A DNA stretch of 10,850 nt from Prevotellaceae bacterium UBA2757 (GTDB lineage Bacteria > Bacteroidota > Bacteroidia > Bacteroidales > Bacteroidaceae): assembly GCA_002353215.1 (NCBI GenBank), contig DEJD01000095.1, positions 4,449 to 15,298 on the forward strand, read 5' to 3'. The notes beneath the pieces were generated by a model, which saw only the letters and a program-made list of their open reading frames with translations, was not told the DNA's origin and made no database searches. The position numbers and the translations under genes are program-made. Positions 1 to 6,319 of this stretch are shown here, one piece after another. Position 1 is the stretch's first letter; every line of letters begins with the position of its first letter.

Positions 1-1721
1 CGGGCTACACGGTTTACCCAACGGTAGTAACCACGTTCGTACTGTGCTTTTGGAGGCACCGCAACTATAATCTTCCGTAGTGTGTTTGCCGGAATGATTA
101 TGTTGGCAATGGATATCTGACGGGCGATTCCATCGATGAGTCCGCTTGCAAATTGTCCGAAGAAGTTGTCGGATGGGTGCATGCGACGATGAAGTCCGAT
201 TAGGATTTCACTGGCATCGTTTTCGTAGAAAGAATGAATGGCTGCCATAACGAAGTTGACAGCAAGTCGGGTTCTTGTCTGTACCGGCACATCGGCTGCT
301 GCTGCCAGTTCAGTAGCCATATCGAGACATTCCTGAGAGTGCTGGCGAGCCTGTTCCGTCAGGTTTGAGTCGTTTATCATGTTCAGACAGATAAGTCCTC
401 GGTTGAGTTGGCGGTTGCGCATCATGAATGCCACACTCATTATCTGACGCACATTGGATATGCTGTTTATAGGAATGAGTATTTTCTCATCGTCAAGGGC
501 TGTAGAGTCGTGACGCTGAGTGACTACACGCTGACCAATGCCGATTTTGATGCCTTTGGCTGCCTGATCGGTGAAGATTCCGCTGATGATGCAGGAGATA
601 AGAATCATGACTACCACACCATCGAGTACTGCAGCACTCATGAGTGGTTCGCCAGTAGCCGGGATGATGAGGTGTCTGCCCACAAGCACCATTGCCAAGG
701 CTCCTGCTGCGTGGGCTTCGGTAAGCCCGAAGAGCATAAGTCCCTGAGGACGACTCCAGCGGAACAGATGACGGGCGATGACGGCAGAGATGTATTTCGA
801 CACTGTACCTGCTACAACCATGATGACAACGACGAGCAAGGCACTGCTTTCCTGGAAAAGAGGACGCGCATTGACCAGCATTCCGACACCTATAAGGAAG
901 TATGGAATGAAGATGGCTTCTGCCACGAATTCCAAACGGTTCATCAATGGTGATGTGCTCGGAATAAAACGGTTGAGCACCAGACCGGAAAGGAATGCTC
1001 CGAAGATGCCCTCAAGTCCGCATAGCTCGGCTGCCATGGCTGCAGCAAGGAATACGACGGCAAGGGTAAAGGTGAAGAGCATTATAGGGTCGGAGAATTT
1101 ACGGAAGAACCATCGTATGATACGTGGAAAGACAAAGAACATGATGGCCAGGAAAAGTGCTATGCGAAGCACGAAGAGAAGCCAGAACTTAAAACCTGCA
1201 TCTTCACCTTTCAGCACTTCCGACATACCGGCAAGGAAAAGAAGTGCTGAGAGAAGGGCTATCATAGTAGCGAGGATGGATACTGTGACCGAGGGGTCGT
1301 TGGTAACGCCGTAGCGCCCTACAATAGAATAACTTACGAGGGTGTGAGATGCAAAGATACATGCAAGAAGAAGTGAGGCGGGTGTGCTGTAATGGAGCAA
1401 GTTGAGTCCGGAGTAGAGTCCGAAGAGAAACGGAATAATCGTTGTGAGGGCTCCAAAGACAATACCGCGCATGCGGTTCTGCTTCAGGTTCTGCATGTTC
1501 ATCTCCAATCCTGCAAGAAACATGATGAAATAGATACCTACCTTGCCGAACAGTTCGAACGAAGAGTCGCGTTGGAGCAGGTTGAGACCATGTTCGCCGA
1601 CTACCACACCTGCCAATATCATACCTACAAGATGCGGAATGTGCAACTTGCTGAATATCATAGGTGCTGTAAAGATGATGCACACTACGATAAAGAATAT
1701 CCAGGTGGGGTCGGTTATCAT
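1..1721 (-). CDS. Kef-type (CPA2) cation:proton antiporter with C-terminal USP-like region, 3' end cut by window
   Basis: An inner-membrane monovalent cation:proton antiporter of the Kef/CPA2 class, probably acting in pH or K+/Na+ homeostasis. 573 codons are visible and the gene continues past position 1, so the C-terminus is missing. Residues about 7-390 are a string of hydrophobic helices with family-typical stretches: IPHLVGMILAGVVVGEHG (28-45), FIMFLAGLEM (65-74), LEGIFGAFLSGLVLNR (236-251) and FIPYFLIGVGML (271-282). From about residue 414 (KILIPI) a soluble region begins that looks like a universal stress protein domain, with a second one apparently starting near RKIIVAVPP at about 549. 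The start ATG (1721-1719) overlaps the TAA of the upstream TPR gene as TAATG, so translation is probably coupled. One oddity: helix 5 reads TMIALLSALL (152-161), where I expected an acidic residue. Transported ion unknown. Family assignment is confident. Confidence 0.93.
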   Translation of the reverse strand, partial: MITDPTWIFFIVVCIIFTAPMIFSKLHIPHLVGMILAGVVVGEHGLNLLQRDSSFELFGKVGIYFIMFLAGLEMNMQNLKQNRMRGIVFGALTTIIPFLFGLYSGLNLLHYSTPASLLLACIFASHTLVSYSIVGRYGVTNDPSVTVSILATMIALLSALLFLAGMSEVLKGEDAGFKFWLLFVLRIALFLAIMFFVFPRIIRWFFRKFSDPIMLFTFTLAVVFLAAAMAAELCGLEGIFGAFLSGLVLNRFIPSTSPLMNRLEFVAEAIFIPYFLIGVGMLVNARPLFQESSALLVVVIMVVAGTVSKYISAVIARHLFRWSRPQGLMLFGLTEAHAAGALAMVLVGRHLIIPATGEPLMSAAVLDGVVVMILISCIISGIFTDQAAKGIKIGIGQRVVTQRHDSTALDDEKILIPINSISNVRQIMSVAFMMRNRQLNRGLICLNMINDSNLTEQARQHSQECLDMATELAAAADVPVQTRTRLAVNFVMAAIHSFYENDASEILIGLHRRMHPSDNFFGQFASGLIDGIARQISIANIIIPANTLRKIIVAVPPKAQYERGYYRWVNRVA

Positions 1722-2743
1722 TATTTTAATTTATCGTTTATCTTCTGGAGATGTTCGCGCACATCCTCTGCCTCTTCCAGTTCTTCCGGTTTCATCAGTT
1801 CTATGGTGCGGTCGATAAGACGTTTTGCCTCGACATAATTGCCGCGAAGATAGAGTATCCAAGCGAGGGTGTCGAGGTATGTAGGATTGTCGGGGTCGAG
1901 CTGGTTGCTGCGGCGCGACATCACTTCTGCTGTGTCGAGTTTTGTCTCAGAGAGTGCCAGATAGTAGGCATAGTTGTTGAGTGCCATTGCATCATCGGGC
2001 TTATATACGAGACATGAATCGTAGTACTGGAATGCACGTTCGTCGTTGCCTGCCTTGTGGTATATGTCGCCCAGAAGGATGAATGCATCGGACTTTTCTT
2101 TAAGCAAGCGCGGAAGAAGATCGACAGGTAGGGTTGTGGTAGGCGATGCCTTTACCAAATCCTCCATTTCATCGATGATTGACTTTACGTCGTTGCGCTG
2201 GGTGTATATTTTCACCTTCTCAAGACTGATCTGGTCGGATTTACCGTCTTTCACCTCTAAACGCTTAAGCACACTCAACACACTGTCAACCATGTTTTGC
2301 GAAGCATAGGCATCAAGCATCATGTAATTGAGTTCCTGCTTGTCGCTCCAGCGTTTGTTCATCTGTTCGAGTACGCTGATTGCATCAGACGGGCGATTGC
2401 GACTGAAGTAGAGTTTTGAGAGGAGTTCGGAGTACCAGTAGTTGTCTGGTGCCATTTCAACGGCACGTTCCATGTCGCTGACGGCTATTGAATCCTGATT
2501 GAGGAAGATGTTGAGTGGAGCCAGAAAGTAGAGTACTTCGGGCGATTGTGGATTGAGCTGTTTGCAGTAGCTAAACAGTTCATAGGCAGCTGCGAGGTTG
2601 TTGTGACGGAGCTGCCGCTGTGCTTCCATAAAGAAGGCTGTGAAACGCAAGTCGGTGGCGGGTTGCAGACGATCGGTCTTCGAACGCCTTGCCGATGCCG
2701 ACAAAGCAAATATCATACATATAATATATAATGTGTATCTCAT
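1721..2743 (-). CDS. Secreted TPR-repeat protein (340 aa), compact form
   Basis: A tetratricopeptide-repeat protein, probably periplasmic or envelope associated, acting as a protein-protein scaffold; the partner is unknown. Residues 1-18 form a classic signal peptide (MRYTLYIICMIFALSASA, then RR). No lipobox cysteine is placed correctly, so signal peptidase I cleavage is likelier than a lipoprotein. Degenerate TPR helices cover about 32-167, and well-formed repeats cover 219-320 (FILLGDIYHKAGNDERAFQYY, ALNNYAYYLAL, YLDTLAWILYLRGNYVEAK). The tail 318-340 is charged and probably helical. I chose the ATG at 2743, 7 bp after the dut stop, because the signal peptide starts there; an upstream in-frame ATG at 2788 would add 15 polar residues overlapping dut. 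The stop overlaps the antiporter start. From memory, Bacteroidetes relatives are often near 580 residues; this one seems to lack a central portion around 200-218 and the usual C-terminal repeats. Confidence 0.85.
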   Translation of the reverse strand: MRYTLYIICMIFALSASARRSKTDRLQPATDLRFTAFFMEAQRQLRHNNLAAAYELFSYCKQLNPQSPEVLYFLAPLNIFLNQDSIAVSDMERAVEMAPDNYWYSELLSKLYFSRNRPSDAISVLEQMNKRWSDKQELNYMMLDAYASQNMVDSVLSVLKRLEVKDGKSDQISLEKVKIYTQRNDVKSIIDEMEDLVKASPTTTLPVDLLPRLLKEKSDAFILLGDIYHKAGNDERAFQYYDSCLVYKPDDAMALNNYAYYLALSETKLDTAEVMSRRSNQLDPDNPTYLDTLAWILYLRGNYVEAKRLIDRTIELMKPEELEEAEDVREHLQKINDKLK

Positions 2744-2750
2744 TGCTTTC

Positions 2751-3185
2751 TTATTTCGTTCCGCTATGACCAAAACCTCCGGCTCCACGTTCTGTCTCGT
2801 TCAGTTCTGTTACTTGAATGAGTTCGGGCTGCTCGTGACGGGCAATCACCATCTGTGCGATGCGTTCTCCATCATTGATGACGAACGGTTCGTTAGAGAG
2901 GTTTATAAGGATGACGCAAACCTCTCCGCGATAGTCGGCATCGATTGTGCCTGGAGTGTTGAGTACTGTGATACCTTTCTTGATCGCTAATCCGGAACGG
3001 GGACGCACCTGTGCTTCGTAGCCTGCAGGCAGAGCCATGAAAAGACCAGTTGGTACGAGGGTACGCTGCAGAGGTTGCAGTGTGATGGGTTCATCGAGGT
3101 TCGCACGCAAATCCATTCCTGCCGATTGTGGTGTGGCATACTGTGGCAGAGGATGGTGTGATTTGTTGATTATTTGTACTTCCAT
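2751..3185 (-). CDS. dut: dUTP diphosphatase (dUTPase)
   Basis: Hydrolyses dUTP to dUMP and pyrophosphate, keeping uracil out of DNA and supplying the precursor for thymidylate; a cytoplasmic homotrimer in this family. At 144 residues it is the usual length. All five trimeric dUTPase motifs are present in order: I AGMDLR (22-27), [12 protein letters not shown] (62-71), [14 protein letters not shown] (79-89) with the expected catalytic Asp82 and uracil-selecting Tyr85, [10 protein letters not shown] (105-112) and [11 protein letters not shown] (133-142). Motif V reads GFGHSG rather than the commoner GFGSTG, a tolerated variant. It is the first gene after the promoter at 3212-3241, and the TPR gene follows 7 bp after its stop, so dut, the TPR gene and the antiporter gene are probably one transcript. 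The start ATG is the only sensible one given motif spacing. Confidence 0.97.
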   Translation of the reverse strand: MEVQIINKSHHPLPQYATPQSAGMDLRANLDEPITLQPLQRTLVPTGLFMALPAGYEAQVRPRSGLAIKKGITVLNTPGTIDADYRGEVCVILINLSNEPFVINDGERIAQMVIARHEQPELIQVTELNETERGAGGFGHSGTK

Positions 3186-3211
3186 ATTTCTATATGCTGT
3201 TTTTCAGGGGA

Positions 3212-3241
3212 CAAAGGTAGTCATTTTTGATGTACCTTCAA
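3212..3241 (-). promoter_or_regulatory. Bacteroidetes-type promoter for dut-TPR-antiporter operon
   Basis: Read on the minus strand, TTG (3241-3239), a 19-bp spacer, then TACCTTTG (3219-3212), which fits the Bacteroidetes sigma pattern TTG-N19-TAnnTTTG. Transcription would begin near 3205, about 20 bases before the dut ATG. It lies in the 78-bp gap between the kinase stop and dut. No terminator hairpin is visible in that gap, so kinase read-through into dut is also possible. Best promoter match in the window. Confidence 0.7.
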
Positions 3242-3263
3242 TCATGTGTGTGGTAAATTTCGA

Positions 3264-4385
3264 TTAGTATTCGTAGGCACTGCCTCCAAGGAATTCGCGC
3301 AGAAGCGAATATGGAGGGAAGTATTCTACTTTGATGCGATGGTATTTATGCAGCATTCGTATCAGACGCTGAGCCTCCTCGTATTGCGGTTCACCCGGTT
3401 GTACTTTCTCAAGTAGAGGAAGGGCTAGCTGACGCAGTACACAGTATTCATACTGAAAGGCTGAGTTGATGTTTACATCGGCATTCTCCTGGAATGGCAA
3501 TATCCATTTCTCTTCACCACGACGTACTGATGGCCAACGGGAGAGGGTCTCCTGAATGGTGGTGTTGCGAAACTGCGAGTCGCGAACGATACGGCGCAGG
3601 AGACGGTTGTCTGTAGTAGGGAATATGCTGCCGTCTTTTTCGTGGTAGATGGTAAGGGCAGATATATATATCTTGAAGAAACGGTCGGCAGGAAGGTCTA
3701 AACCCTCGAGCAAGATGGGATTCAGTGCGTGAATTCCTTCAATAAGAAGTATGCTGTCAGATTCCAAGTGCAGGATGCGGTCGGTCAGTACACTCTCGCC
3801 TATTGTGAAATCGAATCGAGGCAGACGAATCTCTTTCCCTTCAATAAGGGATGCCAGGTGCTCCTGCAGTAAAGGCAGGTTGAGGGCATAGATGGATTCC
3901 CAGTCCGGCTGGCCATCTTCATCTTGGGGCACATTGTCGCCACGCATATAATAATCGTCGAGCGACATGCTGACAGTTTTGAGTCCTTGTTGACGGAGTG
4001 CATAGGAAAGTTTTTTGCAGAAGGTAGTCTTGCCGCTGGATGAAGGACCGGCAATGAGTACGGCACGTACCTTCTGACGATAGGCAATCTCTTCGGCAAT
4101 AGTGCTTATGGCAGCTTCTTTCAGTGCCTCACTGATACGTACCATCGTACTGCCTCCACCAAAATCGATAACTCCGTTCATGTAGTCGGATGAAAGGTCG
4201 AATACTTTTAACTTTGGACCGAAGATACTGTTAATATGCAGTCGGGACACAAGATAATTGATAGCCTCAGAGATAGTTTTTGGGGCATCGTCAGGATTAA
4301 TTTGTTCTGTAATGCGTAAAAAAGCTTCACTTACTTCGAACTTTTCAGAACTTTTAGTATTTTTGCAGCGGTTTTGTGTTAACAT
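3264..4385 (-). CDS. Uridine-kinase/phosphoribulokinase-like P-loop kinase, compact form (373 aa)
   Basis: A cytoplasmic P-loop phosphotransferase of the uridine kinase/phosphoribulokinase family, probably phosphorylating a nucleoside or similar small molecule with ATP; the exact substrate cannot be read from sequence. Visible motifs: Walker A GPSSSGKTT (113-121), SLDDYYMRG (141-149) with acidic residues typical of this family, PRFDF (189-193), LLIEGIHALNP (213-223), TTDNRLLRRIVRD (257-269), RWPSVRRGEEKWI (283-295), FQENADV (298-304) and the C-terminal LLREFLGGS (361-369). Bacteroidetes relatives I remember run to about 550 residues: a TGS-like N-terminus, a threonyl-tRNA-synthetase-like middle and this kinase. 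Here the start (CKNTKSSEKF, 7-16; KVFDLSS, 60-66) faintly resembles the TGS part, and the middle is absent. I chose the ATG at 4385: a GTG at 4442 lies upstream of the likely transcription start. Divergent from the Na/Pi transporter gene. Confidence 0.88.
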   Translation of the reverse strand: MLTQNRCKNTKSSEKFEVSEAFLRITEQINPDDAPKTISEAINYLVSRLHINSIFGPKLKVFDLSSDYMNGVIDFGGGSTMVRISEALKEAAISTIAEEIAYRQKVRAVLIAGPSSSGKTTFCKKLSYALRQQGLKTVSMSLDDYYMRGDNVPQDEDGQPDWESIYALNLPLLQEHLASLIEGKEIRLPRFDFTIGESVLTDRILHLESDSILLIEGIHALNPILLEGLDLPADRFFKIYISALTIYHEKDGSIFPTTDNRLLRRIVRDSQFRNTTIQETLSRWPSVRRGEEKWILPFQENADVNINSAFQYEYCVLRQLALPLLEKVQPGEPQYEEAQRLIRMLHKYHRIKVEYFPPYSLLREFLGGSAYEY

Positions 4386-4401
4386 AATACTTAATTGTGC
4401 T

Positions 4402-4419
4402 TTTCTTTGTACAAAGAAA
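4402..4419. promoter_or_regulatory. 18-bp perfect palindrome in the kinase/transporter divergent spacer
   Basis: TTTCTTTGTACAAAGAAA is identical on both strands and centred at 4410/4411. It sits 16 bp upstream of the kinase ATG and 61 bp upstream of the transporter ATG. Each half (TTTCTTTG) is one base off the Bacteroidetes -7 consensus TAnnTTTG, giving a candidate -7 box on each strand at 4402-4409 (+) and 4419-4412 (-). It could equally be an operator for a dimeric regulator. Symmetry is seen directly; function is inferred. Confidence 0.5.
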
Positions 4420-4445
4420 CGAATAATTAGTGGATTGACCACAAA
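4412..4445 (-). promoter_or_regulatory. Candidate promoter for the P-loop kinase gene
   Basis: On the minus strand, TTTG (4445-4442), a 22-bp spacer, and TTTCTTTG (4419-4412), which has T in place of A at the second position of TAnnTTTG. Transcription would start near 4405, giving a leader of about 20 bases before the ATG at 4385. The box is one half of the palindrome at 4402-4419. The facing plus-strand half has no -33 element at the usual distance. Confidence 0.4.
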
Positions 4446-4480
4446 AGGAAATCGTAAAAATCTTAAATAGTAAGTAAATT

Positions 4481-6196
4481 ATGTCTATTTGGGTATTATT
4501 TAAACTTCTTGGCTCGCTCGCATTGCTCATGTTCGGTATGAAATCCATGAGTGAGGCGCTGCAGAAATTGGCGGGTCCTCAGTTGCGTCATATTCTTGGT
4601 GCAATGACTACTAACCGCTTTACGGGCATACTTACAGGTATGTTCGTGACGGCTGCAGTTCAGTCATCAACTGCAACTACCCTGATGACTGTGTCGTTCG
4701 TTAACGCAGGTTTGCTTACACTGATTCAAGCTATTTCAGTTATCATGGGTGCACACATCGGTACTACAATTACCGCATGGATTATGTCGCTCGTGTTCTC
4801 ATTCAGTATTTCCGATTTAGTTTATCCGGCTTTCTTCATAGGTATCATTCTTATTTACATGAAGAAGCGCCGCATCATCGGTGATTTCCTGTTTGGTATC
4901 GCTTTCTTCTTCCTCGGACTGGTTACCCTGAAAGAAACTGGATTCCTGCTCGTTGACGATCCTGAGGCAAGTGGTGCTATCCGCCAGTTCTTCGATCCGA
5001 TCAATGATAAGACATTTTGGAATTCCCTGTTGTTCTTCGTGATTGGTATCTGTGCTACAATGTGTGTGCAGTCGAGTGCTGCAATCATGGCTATCACAAT
5101 GATTCTTTGTTCGACTGGTTTACTACATCTGGATCAGGGTGTTATGCTTGTACTTGGTGAGAATGTAGGAACAACTATTACCTCAAATATAGTTGCTATG
5201 GAGGCAAACACTCAGGCAAGACGTGCTGCCTTTGCGCATATGAGTATGAATATAGTCGGTGCGGTATGGGTGTGGGCTGTGTTACCGTGGTTCTTGAAGG
5301 CAATATGTAGTATCATAGGTTTTGACCAGAGTAATCCTGACCTTGCAAAGGTTTCTGTTGTATTGGCTGCTTTCCATACTGCATTTAACCTCTGCAATAC
5401 TGTACTGCTCATTTGGTTCGTTCAGTATATAGAGAAGTTTGTTTGCTGGGTAATCAAACCAAAGAAAGCCGATGGCGATGAGGAGGACTTCCGTCTGCAT
5501 TTCATTACTGCAGGCATCATGAAGACTCCGGAACTCTCTGTGCTTGAGGCGCACAAGGAGATAGGGTCTTTTGCAAACCGTATGCAACGTATGTTTGGGA
5601 TGGTTGGCGATTTACTTGCCCTCTCGGCTTCGAGCAATAAGCAGGATAAGAAGGAGAGTGAATTCAATACTCTCTATTCACGTATAGAAAAGTATGAGAA
5701 GATTTCAGACAATATGGAACTTGAAATTGCTAATTACCTGAATCAGGTCAGCGATGCACATTTGTCTGACGATACAAAGAGTAAGATTCGTGCCATGCTC
5801 CGTGAGATTTCTGAACTGGAGAGTATCGGTGACTCTTGCTATAAGATGGCACGTACGATTAGCCGTAAGTTCATTGATAAACAAGACCACTTCAATGACA
5901 GTCAGTATGACCATATCCACCAGATGATGGATCTTACCGACCAGGCACTTACACAGATGAATGTGCTTATGGCTGGACGTAAGGAGGCTTTCGATGTGAA
6001 TCGCACGTACAATGTAGAAAACGAAATAAACAATTATCGTAATCAGTTGAAGTCGCAGAATATCAGCGATATCAATAATCATCAATACACATACACTGAG
6101 GGTACTATTTATATGGACCTCATCAACGAATGTGAAAAGCTTGGCGACTATATTGTTAATGTAGTTGAGGCTCGTATGGGCATACGACAGAAATAA
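4481..6196 (+). CDS. Na/Pi cotransporter family protein with PhoU-like C-terminal domain
   Basis: An inner-membrane sodium-dependent phosphate transporter of the NptA/SLC34-like family, fused to a cytoplasmic PhoU-like helical domain. 571 residues is normal for bacterial members. The inverted-repeat core is clear: QSSTATT (61-67) followed by GAHIGTTITA (90-99), and again QSSAAIM (197-203) followed by GENVGTTITS (226-235). The two QSS motifs and paired GTTIT loops form the substrate site in the family. Hydrophobic helices occupy about 4-320. From about 350 to 560 the chain is soluble and helical (AHKEIGSFANRMQRM, REISELESIGDSCYKMARTISRKF, NECEKLGDYIVNVVEA), as in PhoU. Whether it imports or exports phosphate in this host is not visible. 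The ATG at 4481 gives a normal N-terminus (MSIWVLFKLLGSLALLMFGMK). No PhoB-type operator was recognised; the palindrome at 4402 is the only upstream candidate site. Confidence 0.95.
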   Translation: MSIWVLFKLLGSLALLMFGMKSMSEALQKLAGPQLRHILGAMTTNRFTGILTGMFVTAAVQSSTATTLMTVSFVNAGLLTLIQAISVIMGAHIGTTITAWIMSLVFSFSISDLVYPAFFIGIILIYMKKRRIIGDFLFGIAFFFLGLVTLKETGFLLVDDPEASGAIRQFFDPINDKTFWNSLLFFVIGICATMCVQSSAAIMAITMILCSTGLLHLDQGVMLVLGENVGTTITSNIVAMEANTQARRAAFAHMSMNIVGAVWVWAVLPWFLKAICSIIGFDQSNPDLAKVSVVLAAFHTAFNLCNTVLLIWFVQYIEKFVCWVIKPKKADGDEEDFRLHFITAGIMKTPELSVLEAHKEIGSFANRMQRMFGMVGDLLALSASSNKQDKKESEFNTLYSRIEKYEKISDNMELEIANYLNQVSDAHLSDDTKSKIRAMLREISELESIGDSCYKMARTISRKFIDKQDHFNDSQYDHIHQMMDLTDQALTQMNVLMAGRKEAFDVNRTYNVENEINNYRNQLKSQNISDINNHQYTYTEGTIYMDLINECEKLGDYIVNVVEARMGIRQK

Positions 6197-6220
6197 AAAA
6201 GGTGTCCAATCGGACACCTT
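6191..6220 (-). terminator. Intrinsic terminator, strongest in the minus direction
   Basis: A perfect 9-bp stem, AAGGTGTCC (6199-6207) and GGACACCTT (6212-6220), with a 4-base loop. Read on the minus strand it is followed by a T-rich tract (complement of 6191-6200), the form of a good intrinsic terminator for the DUF1846 transcript after it passes antisense through the tRNA. In the plus direction the stem follows the transporter stop by 2 bases but is followed by GTATATGGG, a poor U tract, so termination there is less certain. Confidence 0.75.
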
Positions 6221-6228
6221 GTATATGG

Positions 6229-6300
6229 GCTCTCATAGTTCAATGGATAGAACAAATCTCTCCTAAAGATTAGATCCGAGTTCGATTCTCGGTGGGAGTA
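6229..6300 (+). tRNA. tRNA-Arg (anticodon CCU)
   Basis: A complete 72-base cloverleaf. Acceptor GCTCTCA (6229-6235) pairs with TGGGAGT (6293-6299), including two G-U wobbles, one at the first pair. D stem GTTC/GAAC (6238-6241, 6250-6253) encloses an 8-base loop with GG. Anticodon stem AATCT/AGATT (6255-6259, 6267-6271) holds loop CTCCTAA, so the anticodon is CCT (6262-6264), reading AGG. Variable loop is 4 bases. T stem CCGAG/CTCGG encloses TTCGATT. Discriminator A at 6300. CCA is not encoded. It starts 8 bp after the hairpin at 6199-6220 and ends exactly where the convergent DUF1846 stop codon begins. No separate promoter was found, so it may be cut from the transporter transcript. Confidence 0.93.
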
Positions 6301-6319
6301 CTAAGAAACGTTAGTTTTT
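6300..6319 (+). terminator. Weak possible terminator for the tRNA transcript
   Basis: ACTAA (6300-6304) can pair with TTAGT (6311-6315) across a 6-base loop, followed by TTTT and then ATT. The stem is only 5 bp and AT rich, and it lies inside the last codons of the convergent DUF1846 gene. Its position suits a tRNA 3' terminator, but thermodynamic support is thin. Confidence 0.25.

Noticed and set aside
408..953. Open frame of 181 codons on the plus strand, opposite the antiporter gene
   Set aside because: Composition rich in His, Cys and Asp with no recognisable domain; it is the antisense shadow of a clear membrane protein gene.
2744..2788. Earlier ATG start for the TPR gene overlapping dut
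   Set aside because: It would bury the signal peptide behind 15 charged residues; the ATG at 2743 gives a normal signal peptide.
4386..4442. Earlier GTG start for the P-loop kinase
   Set aside because: It would place the start upstream of the best candidate transcription start and add residues encoded across the palindrome; the ATG at 4385 fits better.
5705..6217. Open frame of 170 codons on the minus strand, opposite the PhoU-like region of the transporter
   Set aside because: No family resemblance and no promoter; it overlaps the terminator hairpin and mirrors a well-supported coding frame.
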